Assembly (NCBI RefSeq): GCF_002078605.1
Contig: NZ_MSJR01000002.1
Span: forward strand, 62,001-126,000
Direction of reading: 5' to 3'
Length of the DNA stretch: 64,000 nt
DNA from: Salegentibacter sediminis
GTDB lineage: Bacteria; Bacteroidota; Bacteroidia; Flavobacteriales; Flavobacteriaceae
Within the stretch, counting starts at the first letter, position 1, and each line of letters opens with the position of its first letter. Below, in pieces: positions 45,348 to 54,332 of the stretch. The position numbers were made by a program, and so were the translations under genes. Below the pieces are notes generated by a model that saw nothing but the letters and a program-made list of their open reading frames with translations, did not search any database and was not told the origin of the DNA.

Positions 45348-48300
45348 CTATTGGTCTACCAGCACCCAATCTCCTTTATCTAAAAGTGGGATGGCTTGTT
45401 TGAATTTCATAGTCTTGTTTTCTCCACTCATCACGTTTTTGATGGTTACCTTATCGTTACGGCCAATTTTGGGCTGGTCCCTGGTAATGGTTTCGGTAAC
45501 CTGGGGACGGCGTTGCTGCGTTTGGCCCGCGGCACGGTTTTGAGCGGCGCGTTCATCCATATTAGGAATCTCGTCTTTCTGGGTTTCCAGATTTTCTTTT
45601 TTCTTTGGTTGTCTTGCCTCAGAAATATTAGATACATTTCCTTCCGGAATTTCTCCCTTGAAGAGGAAAGAAATAACATCCCGATTCACCTGGTCTATCA
45701 TTGCTTTGAATAATTCGAAAGCTTCGAATTTATAAATAAGAAGCGGATCTTTTTGTTCGTGAACTGCCAGTTGTACACTCTGTTTTAACTCGTCCATCTT
45801 GCGAAGGTGAGTTTTCCAGGCATCATCAATAATTGCCAGGGTGATATTCTTTTCGAAATCTTTTACCAGTTGAGCTCCTTGGGTTTCGTAGGCTTTCTCC
45901 AGATTTGTGACTACCTGAAGGGTTTTTTGCCCATCGGTAAAAGGAACAGAGATTCGCTCAAACTTGTTATCCCCTTCATATACCTGCTTAATGACAGGGA
46001 AGGCCTTTTCGGCACTATTCTCCATCTTCTCCTGGTAATGTTTATAGGCATTTTTATAAACTTCACCGGCGATCTTCTGTACACCCATTTTCTCGAATTC
46101 ATCCTCGGTAACCGGGGAACTCATAGAGAAGTAGCGTATAAGTTCAAACTCAAAGTTTTTGAAATCCTGAGCTATTTTATTTCCTTCGGTGATGGCCTCA
46201 GAAGTATCAAAAATCATATTGGCGATATCAACGCGCAGGCGTTCCCCAAATAAGGCATGGTAGCGACGCTTGTAGATCACTTCCCGCTGGGCATTCATCA
46301 CATCATCATACTCCAGCAAACGCTTACGAATTCCGAAGTTGTTTTCTTCTACTTTTTTCTGGGCCCGCTCAATGGATTTGGAGATCATGGAGTGCTGAAT
46401 TACCTCGCCTTCTTCCAGCCCCATTCTATCCATGAGTTTCGCGATTTTTTCTGAACCAAATAAACGCATCAGGTTATCCTCCAGCGAAACATAGAACTGA
46501 GAACTTCCGGGATCTCCCTGTCGTCCGGCACGACCTCTTAACTGCCTGTCTACACGTCTTGAATCATGGCGCTCTGTACCTACAATGGCCAGACCACCTG
46601 TTTCTTTAACCTCAGGGCTCAATTTAATATCGGTTCCACGACCTGCCATGTTGGTGGCTATGGTTACAATTCCCGATTTACCGGCTTCAGCCACAATATC
46701 GGCCTCTTTTTTATGCAATTTCGCATTAAGCACGTTATGCGGTACCTGGCGAAGTTTCAGCATACGGCTTAGCAATTCTGAAATTTCTACAGAAGTGGTA
46801 CCTATAAGCACTGGTCTTCCTGCACGGGAAAGTTCGGTAACGTGGTCTATAACTGCATTGTATTTTTCACGTTTGGTCTTGTAAACTAAATCTTCTTTAT
46901 CATCACGGGCAATGGGACGGTTGGTTGGAATTTCAACAACATCCAGTTTATAGATCTCCCAGAATTCCCCGGCTTCGGTTACCGCAGTACCCGTCATCCC
47001 GGAAAGCTTGCGGTACATCCTGAAATAATTCTGAAGGGTTACCGTAGCAAAGGTTTGGGTAGCATCTTCAATCTTTACATTTTCCTTGGCCTCAATTGCC
47101 TGGTGCAGCCCGTCACTGTAACGACGGCCTTCCATGATACGCCCGGTTTGTTCATCTACGATCTTCACCTTGTTATCAATCACCACATACTCGGTATCTT
47201 TTTCGAATAGGGTATAAGCTTTAAGTAATTGGCGCAGGGTGTGTATACGTTCACTTTTCACGCTGTATTCGCGGAAAAGCTCTTCTTTTTTCTCGGCTTC
47301 CTCTTCTTTAGGAAGTTCTTCTTTTTCAATTTTGGCGATTTCCATGCCTATTTCAGGCATCACGAAGAAATCGGGGTCATCTTTTCCCGAAAGGAATTCA
47401 ATACCCTTATCGGTGAGGTCTATCTGGTTGTTTTTCTCCTCGATAGTAAAAAGCAGGTCTTCATCAACTTTAGGCATTTCCCTGTTGTTGTCCTGCATGT
47501 AGTGATTTTCGGTCTTTTGCAGTAACTGCTTGATCCCTTCCTCACTAAGGAATTTAATAAGCGCTTTATTCTTCGGAAGTCCGCGGTAGACTCTTAATAA
47601 TAGGAAAGCTCCTTCTTTGGTTTCGCCTTCTTTGATTAGTTTTTTGGCTTCGGCCAGCACTTTGGTAAGGTGGCTGCGCTGCTTTTCAACAATAGAGGAG
47701 ATGGCAGGTTTCAGCTGGTCGAATTCGTGAACGTCTCCCTTAGGGATAGGTCCTGAAATAATAAGGGGGGTACGGGCATCATCTACCAGTACAGAATCCA
47801 CCTCATCGACAATAGCGTAATTATGAGGGCGTTGTACCAGGTCATCGGGCGCATGAGACATATTGTCTCTTAAATAATCAAAACCGAATTCATTATTGGT
47901 ACCGTAGGTGATGTCGGCATTATAGGCTTTTCTTCTGGCCGCCGAATTAGGGCGGTGGTAGTCTATACAATCTACGCTTAAACCGTGAAACTGAAAAATA
48001 GGAGCCATCCAGGCGCTATCACGCTTGGCCAGGTAATCATTTACCGTTACCAGGTGCACTCCGTTTCCGGTTAGGCCGTTAAGGTACATTGGGAGCGTAG
48101 CCACAAGGGTTTTACCTTCCCCCGTTTGCATCTCTGCAATTTTTCCCTGGTGCATAGCAACCCCACCAATGAGCTGAACATCATAGTGTATCATATCCCA
48201 GGTGATGGGTTTTCCTGCGGCATCCCAGGAATTACTCCAAATTGCATGATCCCCATCCAGGGTGATATAATCTTTTTCTGCTGAAAGTTCCCGGTCATAT

Positions 48301-48704
48301 TCTGAAGCGGTAACCTTAAGCTCGGTATTGTGATAAAATCGTTTGGCGGTTTCTTTTACCGTAGCGAAAGCCTCGGGAAGAATATCGTTAAGAACCTTTT
48401 CTGAAATTTCGTAGGCTTTATCTTTTAAAGCATCAATTTCGGCGTAAATATCTTCTTTTCGGGTGATATCATCAGACTCGTCGGCCTCTTTTTCCAGATC
48501 GGCGATTTGAGCGTTTACCTCTTTTAAAGCCTCGGCGATTTGCTCTTTAAACCGGGTGGTTTTCCCTCTTAGTTCATCAAGACTTAGCTTTTCGAAATCG
48601 GGCTCCAGGGCTTTGATCTTGTCTACTATAGGAGTTATTTCCTTGATGTCTTTTTTGGACTTATCGCCTACAAATACTTTTAATACAGAATCTAAAAAAC
48701 TCAT
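45348..48704 (-). CDS. secA: Preprotein translocase ATPase SecA
   Basis: The motor of the Sec pathway, which drives unfolded preproteins through SecYEG. The 1118-residue length is about 200 more than the E. coli protein, owing to insertions near residues 30-100 and 325-480, as is usual for Bacteroidota. Walker A MQTGEGKTLVATLP, DEVDSVLVDDARTP (DEAD-type), GTTSVEISELLS and GRGTDIKL and RQLRGRAGRQGDPG (helicase motifs V/VI) are all clear. The usual C-terminal zinc-binding tail (CxC...CH) is missing and is replaced by MKFKQAIPLLDKGDWVLVDQ. A -7 box precedes the gene; it stands alone. Confidence 0.97.
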   Translation of the reverse strand: MSFLDSVLKVFVGDKSKKDIKEITPIVDKIKALEPDFEKLSLDELRGKTTRFKEQIAEALKEVNAQIADLEKEADESDDITRKEDIYAEIDALKDKAYEISEKVLNDILPEAFATVKETAKRFYHNTELKVTASEYDRELSAEKDYITLDGDHAIWSNSWDAAGKPITWDMIHYDVQLIGGVAMHQGKIAEMQTGEGKTLVATLPMYLNGLTGNGVHLVTVNDYLAKRDSAWMAPIFQFHGLSVDCIDYHRPNSAARRKAYNADITYGTNNEFGFDYLRDNMSHAPDDLVQRPHNYAIVDEVDSVLVDDARTPLIISGPIPKGDVHEFDQLKPAISSIVEKQRSHLTKVLAEAKKLIKEGETKEGAFLLLRVYRGLPKNKALIKFLSEEGIKQLLQKTENHYMQDNNREMPKVDEDLLFTIEEKNNQIDLTDKGIEFLSGKDDPDFFVMPEIGMEIAKIEKEELPKEEEAEKKEELFREYSVKSERIHTLRQLLKAYTLFEKDTEYVVIDNKVKIVDEQTGRIMEGRRYSDGLHQAIEAKENVKIEDATQTFATVTLQNYFRMYRKLSGMTGTAVTEAGEFWEIYKLDVVEIPTNRPIARDDKEDLVYKTKREKYNAVIDHVTELSRAGRPVLIGTTSVEISELLSRMLKLRQVPHNVLNAKLHKKEADIVAEAGKSGIVTIATNMAGRGTDIKLSPEVKETGGLAIVGTERHDSRRVDRQLRGRAGRQGDPGSSQFYVSLEDNLMRLFGSEKIAKLMDRMGLEEGEVIQHSMISKSIERAQKKVEENNFGIRKRLLEYDDVMNAQREVIYKRRYHALFGERLRVDIANMIFDTSEAITEGNKIAQDFKNFEFELIRYFSMSSPVTEDEFEKMGVQKIAGEVYKNAYKHYQEKMENSAEKAFPVIKQVYEGDNKFERISVPFTDGQKTLQVVTNLEKAYETQGAQLVKDFEKNITLAIIDDAWKTHLRKMDELKQSVQLAVHEQKDPLLIYKFEAFELFKAMIDQVNRDVISFLFKGEIPEGNVSNISEARQPKKKENLETQKDEIPNMDERAAQNRAAGQTQQRRPQVTETITRDQPKIGRNDKVTIKNVMSGENKTMKFKQAIPLLDKGDWVLVDQ

Positions 48705-48729
48705 AATAGTTTTTACGTTTAATAAGGTT

Positions 48730-48737
48730 CAAATGTA
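48730..48737 (-). promoter_or_regulatory. -7 box for secA
   Basis: On the minus strand TACATTTG, a perfect TAnnTTTG, 25 bp before the start codon. Confidence 0.6.
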
Positions 48738-48791
48738 CGCAAAAAAAAAGCCTCGCTTTGGAGACTTTTTTCTATTTTTTTTGCGTGTTTT

Positions 48792-49013
48792 CTAATATTC
48801 ATCCTCATTCCAAAGATAATCTTCGTCAGTAGGATAATCGGGCCAAATCTCTTCAATAGAATCGTAAGAATCTCCTTCATCTTCAATAGCCTGCAGGTTT
48901 TCCACAACCTCTAAAGGGGCTCCGGTCCTGATTGCATAATCAATTAACTCATCTTTGGTTGCCGGCCATGGTGCATCGCTTAAGTATGATGCTAATTCTA
49001 AAGTCCAGTACAT
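48792..49013 (-). CDS. DUF2795 domain protein
   Basis: A 73-residue acidic protein. The N-terminal half matches DUF2795: ELASYLSDAPWPATKDELIDYAIRTGAP and VVENLQAIEDEGDSYDSIEEIWPDYP (shown in parts). This fold resembles a small regulatory helical domain with unknown target. The gene is upstream of secA on the same strand with its own -7 box (49039-49046, TATTTTTG on minus strand), so it may be co-expressed. Confidence 0.85.
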   Translation of the reverse strand: MYWTLELASYLSDAPWPATKDELIDYAIRTGAPLEVVENLQAIEDEGDSYDSIEEIWPDYPTDEDYLWNEDEY

Positions 49014-49038
49014 TGGTTAATCGGGTTTTTTATTTTTG

Positions 49039-49046
49039 CAAAAATA
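49039..49046 (-). promoter_or_regulatory. -7 box for the DUF2795 gene
   Basis: TATTTTTG on the minus strand, 25 bp before the start codon; it fits TAnnTTTG. Confidence 0.5.
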
Positions 49047-49165
49047 AATTTTTTACTGATATAGCAAAGAAAAAAATCTATTATTTCCTCAATAATATAA
49101 GAACTTTTTCTAAAATTAGAACTTTCAATGGAAAATTTAATTTTAAAAACCAACTGATGCTCTGA

Positions 49166-49738
49166 TCAGGATTTTGGAGGGATCCATTTTATCTCATCAG
49201 CCTGCAAGTCGTGGCTCAACTTCCGTGCCAGTACAAAGAGGTAGTCAGAAAGTCGGTTGAGGTATTGCAGCAGCCTTTCATCAAATTTTTCAATTTCATA
49301 TAAAGCTGTAGCCATGCGTTCTGCACGACGGCAAACACAACGCGCTATGTGACAGAATGACACGCTTTGATGCCCTCCCGGAAGTACAAAATGAGTCATC
49401 TCAGGAAGGTTTTCGTTCATCTTATCCATTTCCTTTTCGAGGACTTCAATGTCTTCGGCAGTAATCTTGGGGATATTCAGCCTTTCTTTTCCGCTTTTCA
49501 GGGTGGCTTTTTCTGGTTCGGTGGCCAGCATCGATCCAATAGTAAAGAGGCGATCCTGGATTTTTATCAGGATCTTATGGGTTTGTTTATCTATCTTTTG
49601 ATCGCGGACTAATCCTATATAGGAGTTCAGTTCGTCTACCGTGCCGTAACTTTCTATGCGGATATGATGTTTGGGAACGCGGGTTCCTCCAAAAAGAGAC
49701 GTGGTTCCCTTATCTCCCGTTTTTGTGTAAATTTTCAT
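49166..49738 (-). CDS. PduO-type cob(I)alamin adenosyltransferase
   Basis: A 190-residue enzyme that makes adenosylcobalamin from ATP and cob(I)alamin. It starts MKIYTKTGDKGTTSLFGGTRVPK, the ATP-binding hallmark, and contains ESYGTVDELNSYIGL, ARCVCRRAERMATAL and LNRLSDYLFVLAR. The ATG at 49738 is chosen over 49756, because a -7 box (49754-49761) overlaps the longer version. It supplies the cofactor for the IcmF and presumed methylmalonyl-CoA mutase of the organism. Single gene. Confidence 0.93.
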   Translation of the reverse strand: MKIYTKTGDKGTTSLFGGTRVPKHHIRIESYGTVDELNSYIGLVRDQKIDKQTHKILIKIQDRLFTIGSMLATEPEKATLKSGKERLNIPKITAEDIEVLEKEMDKMNENLPEMTHFVLPGGHQSVSFCHIARCVCRRAERMATALYEIEKFDERLLQYLNRLSDYLFVLARKLSHDLQADEIKWIPPKS

Positions 49739-49753
49739 AAATGCTATTTCCCC

Positions 49754-49761
49754 CAAAGGTA
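49754..49761 (-). promoter_or_regulatory. -7 box for the adenosyltransferase gene
   Basis: TACCTTTG on the minus strand. It fits TAnnTTTG and excludes the longer start at 49756. Confidence 0.6.
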
Positions 49762-49806
49762 CAAAAGGAAGTGAAAAAAGTATCCCGTATAAAGCTTTAT
49801 GAAAAC

Positions 49807-49989
49807 TTAGACCTGGTTTTCTGTTTCAGACTGTTGTTTTTTCCGGCGTGCCAGATAGCGTCTTCTAAAGTTTTCATTTTTGCGGGCTTTCCTGTTTTGT
49901 TTGGCGCGGCGTGAGTTCCACATAAAAACAACTAGAAAAACCGCGATAATGGCGAGATAAATCCAGGTTTCCTGGTCGAAATCGATCAT
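49807..49989 (-). CDS. Small membrane protein with basic tail
   Basis: A 60-residue protein: acidic start (MIDFDQETW), one membrane helix (IYLAIIAVFLVVFMW) and a very basic C-terminus (RRAKQNRKARKNENFRRRYLARRKK). A longer frame begins at 50052, but the ATG at 49989 gives the more typical arrangement. No family recognised. The basic tail may contact membrane or RNA. Confidence 0.5.
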   Translation of the reverse strand: MIDFDQETWIYLAIIAVFLVVFMWNSRRAKQNRKARKNENFRRRYLARRKKQQSETENQV

Positions 49990-50074
49990 TTTACTGTGAT
50001 AATTTTTTACAAGGTAATAAATTATTGGAATCTGCCATAGTCTGATAATCAATAGATTGATTAGAGAGAAAGAA

Positions 50075-50097
50075 AAAGCCCCGAAAAAACGGGGCTT
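50075..50097 (-). terminator. Terminator of the second M28 peptidase gene
   Basis: AAGCCCCG and CGGGGCTT with an A6/T6 loop; on the minus strand it is followed by TTTTCTTTCTCT, 20 bp after the stop codon. Confidence 0.85.
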
Positions 50098-50118
50098 ATC
50101 CTAAGTTTTGAACGCAGC

Positions 50119-51135
50119 TTATTCTTCGGTTTCTGCGGCTTTATCTACTACCAGGCGTTCATCGCGGTTGGCGATTTCCCAGGCGGTTAGAAAAATTAAC
50201 TGAGCGCGGTTCTTTAAGGCCTCATATTCAATTTTTTCCGGGGTATCGGTATGTTGGTGATAATCGGGGTGTACTCCGTTAAAATAAAAGATCACCGGGA
50301 TATTGTTTTTGGCAAAATTGTAATGATCGCTTCTGTAGTAAAAACGATTAGGGTCATTCTCATCATTATAGGTGTAATCCAGGTCCATATTCATATATTC
50401 TGAATTCACGTTTTCGCTGAGTTCATGCAGCTCGGTGCTGAGTTTATCACTCCCGATTAAATAAATATAGTTTTCGTTGCCCTCGTGTTCGGCGTCAATT
50501 CGTCCAATCATATCGGCATTAAGGTTGGCAACGGTATTTTCAAGTGGAAAAACAGGATTTTCAATATAATATTTTGATCCTAAAAGGCCTTTTTCCTCTC
50601 CGGTTAACAACATAAAAAGAATAGAGCGCTTTGGGGTGTATCCATCTCTTCTGGCTTCAGCAAAGGCTTCAGCGATTTCGATAACTCCCATGGGGCCGGA
50701 GCCGCCATCATCGGCGCCGTTATAGATATTTCCTTCCTCATCAATGCCTACGTGGTCATAGTGAGAGGTGATTACCAGTACTTCCTCAGGAAATTCACTT
50801 CCTTCGATATATCCCAGGACGTTTTCGGAGGCCTTCAGTTTTCCATCGAAAAATTCAGTAGGGATACTCTGGTAATGATTCTCTACCCCCGCGGGCGAAG
50901 GGATATTTAAATTAATAAATTCGGCACGAAGATATTCGGCGGCTTTCTTTTGGCCCGGTTCCCCGGTATCGCGACCTTCAAACTCATCTCCGGCGAAGAC
51001 ATAGAGGTGATCTTTTAGCTCCTGAGAGGTAATGCTGTTGGCATACTCCATAGGATCTGCGTTTTCTACATTCTTTTGATGCACACCGCAACTAACAAGC
51101 CCTGCGGTAAGGGCGCATAACAATATTTGTTTCAT
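50119..51135 (-). CDS. M28 family peptidase, lipoprotein
   Basis: A 338-residue lipoprotein peptidase (lipobox GLVSC, Cys about residue 16). Catalytic domain residues: His and Asp in ITSHYDHVGIDEEG and NGADDGGSG, Glu in LTGEEKGLLGS, Asp in NADMIGRID and a last His in YHQHTDTPEKIEY. So the di-zinc site is complete. The start at 51135 removes a 28-residue prefix of the longer frame, which is not signal-like. Related in fold to the other M28 at 31341 but without the PA domain. Likely periplasmic, for peptide scavenging. Confidence 0.9.
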   Translation of the reverse strand: MKQILLCALTAGLVSCGVHQKNVENADPMEYANSITSQELKDHLYVFAGDEFEGRDTGEPGQKKAAEYLRAEFINLNIPSPAGVENHYQSIPTEFFDGKLKASENVLGYIEGSEFPEEVLVITSHYDHVGIDEEGNIYNGADDGGSGPMGVIEIAEAFAEARRDGYTPKRSILFMLLTGEEKGLLGSKYYIENPVFPLENTVANLNADMIGRIDAEHEGNENYIYLIGSDKLSTELHELSENVNSEYMNMDLDYTYNDENDPNRFYYRSDHYNFAKNNIPVIFYFNGVHPDYHQHTDTPEKIEYEALKNRAQLIFLTAWEIANRDERLVVDKAAETEE

Positions 51136-51322
51136 AGGTTGATACTTATTGATTTTTAATTGTCCTATGCAATTCGCATATAATTTTTTGTGTTTGTAAT
51201 GAAATCGCGTTATGCTCATTTCATAGTTTAAGTAATTGTTTTAAAAAGTCCCAAGATAGGGGTTTTCAGCATTAATAATCAAGGGCTCGCACCGAAAACA
51301 GGATACCTGGAATAAATTTCTT

Positions 51323-52021
51323 CTATTTAGATTGCTGCGCCTTTTTCACGGCTTCATGAACAAGAGGCTCCATAACCGCATAGCCTTTTTTGGTAGGATG
51401 AACACCGTCTTCGGCGTATTCAGATTTCATTCCTTTCTTTTCATTGGCCAGAGCGGGGAAATAGTCGAGATAGGTATGCTCATTTTCCAAGGCATAATTT
51501 TCCATCCATTTATTTACTGCAGCAATTTTCTCTACCGGGTTAATTCCGGGTTGCCAGGGATAATCGTAAACCGGAAGAATGGAGCTCAGCACCACTTTTA
51601 TCCCGTTGGCCCGGGCCAGTTGAGCCATAGCCTTAATATTATCGGTGATCATTTTTACGGAAGAGGCTCCGGTATTGCCGGCAATGTCATTAGTGCCGGC
51701 CAGGATAACCACCACTTCAGGCTTCAGGTCGATCACATCGGGGGTGAAGCGAATGAGCATCTGCGGGGTGGTTTGACCTCCTATGCCGCGGCCTATAAAA
51801 TTATTCTTGCTGAAGAATTCGGGATGGGTATTTACCCAGCCTTCGGTAATGGAATTTCCCATAAAAACGGCAAGGGGTTTTTTACCTGCATCTTTAAGCT
51901 TCTGATTCTCCTTATGATATTTCTGAAGATTGGGCCAGTCCTGTTCCATGCGATCTTTATTTTGGGCGTTCAAGGTAGCTAAACTAAGCAGCAGGATCAT
52001 AAAGGCATAAAAATTTTTCAT
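51323..52021 (-). CDS. SGNH/GDSL hydrolase
   Basis: A 232-residue exported esterase/lipase-type hydrolase (signal MKNFYAFMILLLSLATLNA). The four SGNH blocks are present: FMGNSITEGW (catalytic Ser), GRGIGGQT (Gly), LAGTNDIAGN (Asn) and EDGVHPTKKGY (Asp-His). Such enzymes often deacetylate or deacylate polysaccharides in flavobacteria. The start is the ATG at 52021, since the upstream extension would mask the signal peptide. The gene lies 160 bp from the tRNA on the other strand. Confidence 0.9.
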   Translation of the reverse strand: MKNFYAFMILLLSLATLNAQNKDRMEQDWPNLQKYHKENQKLKDAGKKPLAVFMGNSITEGWVNTHPEFFSKNNFIGRGIGGQTTPQMLIRFTPDVIDLKPEVVVILAGTNDIAGNTGASSVKMITDNIKAMAQLARANGIKVVLSSILPVYDYPWQPGINPVEKIAAVNKWMENYALENEHTYLDYFPALANEKKGMKSEYAEDGVHPTKKGYAVMEPLVHEAVKKAQQSK

Positions 52022-52162
52022 CGGGAAGGGATTTTCAGCTAAAGTTAGGAAAAGCGAACAAAACAACTAATTTTTTTTTGCGCTTAGTAGCTGAAAATTA
52101 ATTAGCTGCAAAAGCGGCTAAAAAACATGAAGTTTTTATTGGGTGTAATTGAAAAAGCTTAT

Positions 52163-52170
52163 TATATTTG
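52163..52170 (+). promoter_or_regulatory. Promoter (-7 box) of tRNA-Ser
   Basis: TATATTTG is preceded by a TTG (52139-52141) at a distance of 21 bp, giving a full flavobacterial promoter, 10 bp before the tRNA 5' end. Confidence 0.65.
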
Positions 52171-52180
52171 CATCCGCTAA

Positions 52181-52265
52181 GGAGGAATGGCAGAGTGGTC
52201 GAATGCGGCAGTCTTGAAAACTGTTGAGGGTCACACCTCCGGGGGTTCGAATCCCTCTTCCTCCG
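52181..52265 (+). tRNA. tRNA-Ser (anticodon UGA)
   Basis: An 85-nt class II tRNA. Acceptor arms GGAGGAA (52181-52187) and TTCCTCC (52258-52264), discriminator G, and the T-arm GGGGGTTCGAATCCC are clear; the anticodon loop CTTGAAA gives UGA. A long variable arm (GTTGAGGGTCACACCTC) marks the serine type. CCA is not encoded. An attachment-site role for a neighbouring island is only suggested by position. Confidence 0.93.
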
Positions 52266-52274
52266 CAAAGCCTG

Positions 52275-52308
52275 AAATGCTTCCCTGAAAGGGGAAGCAT
52301 TTTCTTTT
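52275..52308 (+). terminator. Terminator of tRNA-Ser
   Basis: AAATGCTTCCC and GGGAAGCATTT with a TGAAAG loop followed by TCTTTTT, 10 bp after the tRNA. Confidence 0.8.
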
Positions 52309-52344
52309 TAAACCAGCCTCAAACGCAGTTTGAAAGGCTGGTTT
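52309..52344. repeat. Inverted repeat downstream of tRNA-Ser
   Basis: AAACCAGCCT and AGGCTGGTTT are perfect 10-bp arms around about 15 bp (CAAACGCAGTTTGA). Just downstream of the tRNA terminator; could be a second terminator or an element end. Confidence 0.55.
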
Positions 52345-52400
52345 AAAAAGAAAATGATTTCAGGCGGAGCCTGAAGCATTTCAAGCTTTGTTGGTACCTC

Positions 52401-52635
52401 CCCCGGGATCAACGCAGTTAATCCCTTCCTTTTTATAATGAAAGCTCGCTTTGCAGCATGAGCGCAAAACAAAAAACTCCCCGCGGTAGCGGGGTGGGTT
52501 TTCTTTGCAGGTTCCCCCCCCCCCGGGATCAACGCAGTTAATCCTTTATTTTTTAAAACCCAAGCTCTTTTCAAAATGAGTATCAAACAAAAGAGACTTT
52601 GTGCTAGCAAAGTAGGTACTCTTTGCGGGTTCCCT
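52401..52635. repeat. Two degenerate ~115-120 bp tandem units with poly-C junction
   Basis: Both units start with CCCCGGGATCAACGCAGTTA and ATCC (52401 and 52521), then a T-rich run, AAGCTC, an A-rich block with ATGAG and CAAAACAAAA/CAAACAAAAG, a GC hairpin (CCCCGC/GCGGGG in unit 1, CTAGC in unit 2) and TCTTTGC plus GGTTCCC. Unit 2 is preceded by an 11-C run (52514-52524). A 100-residue antisense open frame over this area repeats GLTALIPG and is a by-product. The unit is not a gene; the rest up to hsdM (52636-52768) is AT-rich with nothing to call. Confidence 0.6.
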
Positions 52636-52768
52636 TATTTATGAATTTACGGAAAAACCTTTCAAGGCATTAAGAAAATTTTTAGATTTACAATCCCTAC
52701 ACTCAATATACTATTTTCTGCTATAAATTCTGGTAGATTATGGGATATAAAAATATGCAACTTATTTT

Positions 52769-54331
52769 ATGACCCAATCGAAACAACAACTGGAAAATCA
52801 GCTCTGGAACATTGCCAATACCCTGCGGGGAAAAATGGGAGCCGATGAATTCCGGGATTATATATTAGGCTTTATCTTTTACAAGTACCTTAGCCGGAAG
52901 ATGGAATTGCATGCCGATAAGATCCTGAAGCCGGATAACCTCACTTTTCGGCAACTGGAAGGCCATCCTCAGGAAAACCTTTTCCTGGAAGCTGTTAAAG
53001 AAGATGCCTTGATGCACCTTGGCTACTTTCTCAAACCTTCAGAACTCTTTAGCGAACTGGCCCGCCGGGGTAACGGAAACGGAAAGAGCAAATTTATCCT
53101 GGCCGACCTGGACAAAGTGCTTCGGAATATCGAACAAAGCACCATGGGCAGCGAAAGCGAGGAAGATTTCGGGAATCTTTTTGAAGACCTGGACCTTACC
53201 AGCAGTAAACTTGGAAAAACTGAAGAAGCCAAAAATGAACTAATTGTAAAAGTGCTCACCCATCTCGACCAGGTGGATTTTGACCTGGAGAACACCGAAA
53301 ATGATGTTTTAGGAGATGCCTACGAATACCTGATTGGCAAATTTGCCTCGGGTGCTGGAAAAAAAGCCGGGGAATTCTATACGCCCCAACAAGTAAGTAA
53401 AGTGCTGGCAAAGCTGGTGACGCTGGGGAAAGGCCAGGTGAAAAATGTCTATGATCCTACCTGCGGTTCCGGCTCTTTGTTGCTGCGCGTTTCCAAGGAA
53501 GCCGAAGTTGGCGCTTTTTATGGACAGGAGAGCAACCCTACCACCTACAACCTTTGCAGGATGAACATGATCATGCACGATGTGCATTACAAGCGCTTTG
53601 ACATCTACAATGAAGATACCCTGGAGAACCCGTCGCCCGATCATTTTGATGAACGCTTTGAAGCCATAGTCGCCAATCCGCCGTTCTCTGCAAAATGGAG
53701 CGCGAGCCCGTTATTTATGAGTGACGACCGCTTTGCAGCCTACGGAAAACTCGCGCCAAAAACCAAAGCCGACTTCGCCTTTGTGCAGCATATGGTGCAT
53801 CAGCTTTCTGATACCGGTACCATGGCTTGTGTATTGCCACACGGCGTACTCTTTCGCGGTGCGGCCGAAGGCCACATTCGTAAATATCTCATCCAGGACA
53901 AAAATTATCTTGACGCGGTGATTGGTTTACCTGCGAATATCTTCTACGGAACAGGAATCCCCACCTGCATTCTTGTGCTGAAGAAAAACCGGAAGCATAG
54001 CAAAGACATTTTGTTCATTGACAGCAGTGAGCATTATGAAAAGATAAAAACCCAAAATTACCTGCGGGAAGAGGATGTCGAGAAGGTCGTTGACACTTAT
54101 AGAAAGCGAAAAACTACAGACAAATATAGCTACGTTGCTTCTTTGGCTGAAGTAAAGGAAAACGATTATAACCTCAACATTCCTCGCTATGTAGACACTT
54201 TTGAAGAAGAAGAGCCCGTGGATATTAATGCTGTTGCTGCAGACTTAAAAACTTTGGAGCAGGATATGAGGGAAACCGATGCTGAAATAGCCGATTTCTG
54301 TAAGCAATTAGGAATTGAACAACCTTTTTAA
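52769..54331 (+). CDS. hsdM: Type I restriction-modification methyltransferase subunit HsdM
   Basis: The 520-residue modification subunit of a type I system; with HsdS it methylates adenine at bipartite sites. The N-terminal HsdM_N helical domain (residues 1-150) begins QLENQLWNIANTLRGKMGADEFRDYIL. The SAM motif is DPTCGSGS (from residue 229) and the catalytic NPPF is at residues 303-306. The C-terminal helices are complete. hsdS starts 1 bp after the stop. The promoter is not obvious. Codon and base use are mixed compared with the core genes upstream. Confidence 0.96.
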   Translation: MTQSKQQLENQLWNIANTLRGKMGADEFRDYILGFIFYKYLSRKMELHADKILKPDNLTFRQLEGHPQENLFLEAVKEDALMHLGYFLKPSELFSELARRGNGNGKSKFILADLDKVLRNIEQSTMGSESEEDFGNLFEDLDLTSSKLGKTEEAKNELIVKVLTHLDQVDFDLENTENDVLGDAYEYLIGKFASGAGKKAGEFYTPQQVSKVLAKLVTLGKGQVKNVYDPTCGSGSLLLRVSKEAEVGAFYGQESNPTTYNLCRMNMIMHDVHYKRFDIYNEDTLENPSPDHFDERFEAIVANPPFSAKWSASPLFMSDDRFAAYGKLAPKTKADFAFVQHMVHQLSDTGTMACVLPHGVLFRGAAEGHIRKYLIQDKNYLDAVIGLPANIFYGTGIPTCILVLKKNRKHSKDILFIDSSEHYEKIKTQNYLREEDVEKVVDTYRKRKTTDKYSYVASLAEVKENDYNLNIPRYVDTFEEEEPVDINAVAADLKTLEQDMRETDAEIADFCKQLGIEQPF

Positions 54332-54332
54332 G

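Noticed and set aside
45348-48704. SecA length of over 1100 residues as an anomaly
   Set aside because: Extended SecA is normal for Bacteroidota; all motor motifs are in order.
45396-48804. Several long plus-strand open frames across secA
   Set aside because: They are antisense shadows of a clearly coding gene; their translations contain no recognisable domains.
52308-52610. A 100-residue minus-strand open frame downstream of tRNA-Ser
   Set aside because: It repeats GLTALIPG because it reads through the two degenerate DNA repeats and includes the tRNA terminator area. No start context or family.
52401-52635. CRISPR-like array
   Set aside because: Only two long, degenerate units about 120 bp apart; no short identical repeats, spacers or cas genes.
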